A stretch of DNA of 64,000 bases from Patiria pectinifera (Eukaryota > Echinodermata > Asteroidea > Valvatida > Asterinidae), in NCBI GenBank assembly GCA_029964075.1, contig CM057135.1:27517366-27581365 (forward strand), written 5' to 3'. The translations under genes were made by a program, and so were the position numbers. Shown here piece by piece: positions 60,900 to 64,000 of this stretch. Each line of letters starts with the position of its first letter. Within the stretch, counting starts at the first letter, position 1. The notes under the pieces were generated by a model, which searched no databases, was not told the DNA's origin, and worked only from the letters and a program-made list of their open reading frames with translations.

Positions 60900-61271
60900 A
60901 TCATACATATTCATTTTGTATGCTAATAATATACCGTCGCCTGTCGGTCGTGCGAGAGTGCAGTACTCCGGTGGATCATGGGCCGCCGATACACGGTGTG
61001 CGTAAATAACCGTGCGTGCGTTTTTCTATGTTGTTCATTTACATCCAACGCTAGTGATAGGGTCAGCTGCATGCAATACCCGGCCGGAAACTACACAGCG
61101 CGCTGCACATTGCATGCATTCAGTATACTTACACACGTACCGAATCTGTGTACATTACATGTACGTGGTTAGTCAAGTTAGCCGGGCTCAGCCGAGATTC
61201 TCGTCCAAAACCCCATTTTTCGGGGTAGTTGTCAAAACCCAACCGGCACCATTGTGGTTGTAGCAGACACG
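60900..61271 (+). promoter_or_regulatory. Presumed promoter and 5' UTR of the mastermind-like gene
   Basis: GC and CpG content rises from about 60,940 onward (GTCGGTCGTGCGAGAG, CGGTGGATCATGGGCCGCC, CCCGGCCGGAAAC) compared with flanking AT-rich DNA. No convincing TATA box is in place. Assigned by position and composition. Confidence 0.4.
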
Positions 61272-61568
61272 ATGGGGGATTTCATGTCCCCCAAGAAACA
61301 GCATGTCGTGGATCGGATCAGGGAAAGGCTGGAGCGGTGCAAGAAACACCAGGAACTGTCGCTGTTGCGATACGACTCGACAAGGGACGAGCGATGGTCG
61401 CAGGAGCGACAGGAGAAAGATATACTCCACCAACGCTACCAGGACAACCGGAGCAGACGACAACCCAAGGGTCCCAAGCAGGACGGGGGACAGAATAAGA
61501 CCAAGAGCGAAGGGAACACCACGGGGACCGGAGGAGCGGAGGGCCCGGGCGGCAGGGGGACGGTCTCG
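61272..61568 (+). CDS. MAML: Mastermind-like Notch coactivator, first coding exon (gene runs off the right edge)
   Basis: The exon starts ATGGGGGATTTC and ends at TCG|gtgagt, phase 0, 99 codons. Residues about 6-66 (SPKKQHVVDRIRERLERCKK, then ERQEKDILHQRYQDNRSRR) match the basic N-terminal helix of mastermind proteins, which lies along the groove formed by the Notch ankyrin domain and CSL. A Gly/Lys-rich linker follows, as in the family, where the remaining exons encode a long low-complexity activation region. Upstream there is a GTG in frame at 61254, but the ATG at 61272 is the natural start. No further exon could be supported before base 64000. Confidence 0.85.
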
Positions 61569-64000
61569 GTGAGTTGCCACCCTTGTTGTTTTGTCACTTG
61601 TTTATGGAGGGGATGTGGTTCATTGATATGGCGTCCGCTGTTCATACAAACTGCATCAACTACAGCTGTAGTTGGCAATCAGTACACAAACACCGCAGAC
61701 ATTGACTGGACTGTGCATGTAATATCTGACTATAGTGCTACTGAGTACTGTAGACTTGACAGTATTTTTCAACATTTTGTACAGATCTCAGAAATTATAT
61801 TTCAGTCGAGTCATGTGGGAAAACTTTAAAAAAGATTGACAGTTATGTACATGTATCAAGGCAACTTAATGTGCCTTTTGCTTCCTCTACAGACTAGACA
61901 ACCACTTAGTCATGGTCAATCATTGTATTTAATGTTGGCATAATAATTACATTTCCCAAAAATACTTGCTCAAATCTGTTGTACTATGTGTTGCGTTCAT
62001 GTCTTTCGTTACAGTTATTGCAGTTAGTCTAATACTCGGGTGATAAATAATCATTGCAACTCCAATTTTGAATCATAGGAGAAAATCTATTCTAAATAAG
62101 GCAAAAAAATAGTTCTGCTTCTGGTTTCCCTACCTACCCTATTCTGACAGCCCCTGCCCTATTTTTTATGGGAAAAATGAGAATAAAACACCCAAAACCA
62201 TCAATTACTACCTTTTACACTTGACTGCACGCAGACGTCTCCATATGATCACACACACACACAAAATGCCAAAAAAAAAGAAAAAAATTCTCTATAGATA
62301 CATAATTCTCTTCAACATAATTCAGGTTATGTGTTCCACTAAATGTTATTGGCATTTGCAACATTACTACATTTTTTTGCACATCTTGGAATTTTGATAA
62401 ATGCATAAAATAAAGGATTGAGTTGGTCAGCTTGCGTTAAGTTGATGTTTGATTTTTCTAAAATATTTCTGTCCCTAATTATAATTAAATGAGTTGTTTC
62501 ATTGATTGTGACAAAAACCTTTCTGTAAAAAAGTTTTGTCGCATCCATAATTCGACATTATCATTAGAAAGTGCAGCTCGCTATTGTACAGTGCAAACCG
62601 ACACAATTTTACTGGCACAACCCCTACTTTGCTATTGGCAAGTTGACACTATCATCGCCAGGCAGAAATTCAGGCCGAAAAACAATCCCCACATTGCCAC
62701 AAATAGATACCCGTGTTCCCATTGCTCCTCAAGGAGCGACATGTAACATGTAGGTCTTCGTTGCCTGGGCTTAGATTATGCGCATATTTGGTCCCAATAA
62801 AACATACAGTGTGTATGCTATTTCTCTATAATTGACCAGGGCTACACCTAGATCTTTACTGTGATTGTAGTGCATCAGATTATAATTAAATAAAAGGAGT
62901 GAATTAATGTGCTCCATTTTTTTCGGCCCTTTCTCAGAGCATTTGCATAAAGCACAGAATGTATTTGTTGTCAAGAATTTCTCTAATTATTCAAGTTCCC
63001 CCATGTGCAAGTTTGAAGCCTTTGCAGAACGTTACACCCTTTTTATGTTAATGTGAAGAAGTTAAACAGCCTGACATTTTGATCCGAGCTTTATATTTCC
63101 TGAAGGCATCAACCATTTTGTTGCAAGGTTAACCACAAAATGGAGCATTTACTTTATGGTTTTGCCCCCCTCCTCTGCCAGTGTTTACAGAACAAACCAG
63201 GACCAGTACAACAACAAAAATTTCAGGAAAGGGTGGGGAACATCAAAACTAAGTCAAGTCGAATTTGACATGTCCATCCCTTCTTGTTGTTGACTTACAG
63301 AAGGATGAACTTAAAAAAAAAAGCTGAGAATAAAAAATTCATTCAGTGAAATCACAATAGGATATTTGGGCTGTTCTCTCTTATGTTATTATTCGAAAAC
63401 AGCCACAAGGCACAAATACATTAGATAAGACCAGGTTTCCACACTTAGCCCAACTGCTGCAAACTCCCAAGTTCATCAAACTCAGAGCCCTGGTCAAACC
63501 CCGGAGACCCTTGCCAAAACTCTGGGGAGATCAGTTTTCATCCTTCATAAATTTTGTCCCCCCAAATTGCTGTTGGCCACAATTTGATGGACTAGTTTTC
63601 ATCCCATGCATGAAGCTCACGCTGACAATCTTGAAGAAAAATTATAATTCTGAAATCGAAGGCAGGTTTATCAAGTAAAGTTGAGTTGTTTGTTTTTTTT
63701 GTCAAAGAAGTAACTCATAATATTGTTTAAAGGAATTTATAGAAAAAGTTTTGATGGTGAAAAGTTTCAGTCTTCTTTCTGGTGCTGAATTTACAAAAAA
63801 AGGTTTATCAGTATGCCTGATTACATATAAAAAAAACCTAACTTTCTCTGAGGCAATTAAATTTACATTTTTATTCTTTTAAATATCTTTCCACAGTACT
63901 CTCAAAATCTTGTTTCTATTACAGGCATGCAACTTTTCCTCGGATCCGCTGATTTCCTCGTTTTTTTACTGCTCATGAATGCCATTACAAATTGAAAAAG
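61569..64000 (+). other. First intron of the mastermind-like gene (partial)
   Basis: No exon could be supported. The sequence has short A/T runs and an (AC)n tract near 62252. TGTGGGAAA at 61815-61823 resembles a CSL/Su(H) binding site. An acceptor-like TTCTATTACAG ends at 63925, but what follows meets a stop after 17 codons and does not look like mastermind. Confidence 0.4.

Noticed and set aside
63926-63976. Second exon of the mastermind-like gene after TTCTATTACAG
   Set aside because: The in-frame reading from the acceptor stops after 17 codons and lacks mastermind features.

Overview
The window is nuclear DNA of an invertebrate deuterostome, most likely an ambulacrarian (echinoderm or hemichordate; a cephalochordate is not excluded). 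This rests on intron-rich genes with GT-AG splice sites and small exons, AT-rich introns, a FANCB orthologue, a DUF229 sulfatase-like protein, an SRCR-domain receptor, and a dense load of MITEs, foldback elements and tRNA-derived SINEs. No bacterial, viral or CRISPR content was seen. Gene models were built by hand from splice sites and reading-phase continuity, and each complete model closes in frame.

Layout. (1) 94-5495, minus: 5' part of a MOSPD2-like CRAL-TRIO/MSP gene, running off the left edge. (2) 6069-12218, plus: FANCB, a Fanconi anaemia core-complex subunit, 8 coding exons and 918 aa. These two are head to head with 573 bp between their start codons, the same neighbour arrangement as in human Xp22.2. 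(3) 14312-29496, minus: PFAS (FGAM synthase of de novo purine synthesis), 24 coding exons and 1353 aa, tail to tail with FANCB. (4) 33755-37794, plus: a DUF229 type II membrane protein, 4 exons and 768 aa. (5) 45206-45574, plus: a small single-pass membrane protein with a PPxY motif. (6) 48799-55027, minus: a two-SRCR transmembrane receptor with a PPPY tail, 5 exons and 381 aa. (7) 61272-61568, plus: first coding exon of a mastermind-like Notch coactivator, running off the right edge.

Between and inside the genes lie repeats with well-defined ends: two ~935-bp near-perfect palindromic elements with 9-bp target duplications, one of them nested in another inverted-repeat element with a 10-bp duplication; a TTAA-flanked MITE family (four copies); three TA-flanked foldback elements; two further MITE families; several tRNA-derived SINEs; and several minisatellites, two of which share an 11-bp unit 40 kb apart. 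The genes do not form a pathway. The strongest biological signals are the ancient MOSPD2-FANCB pair and the arm homogenisation inside the palindromic elements.
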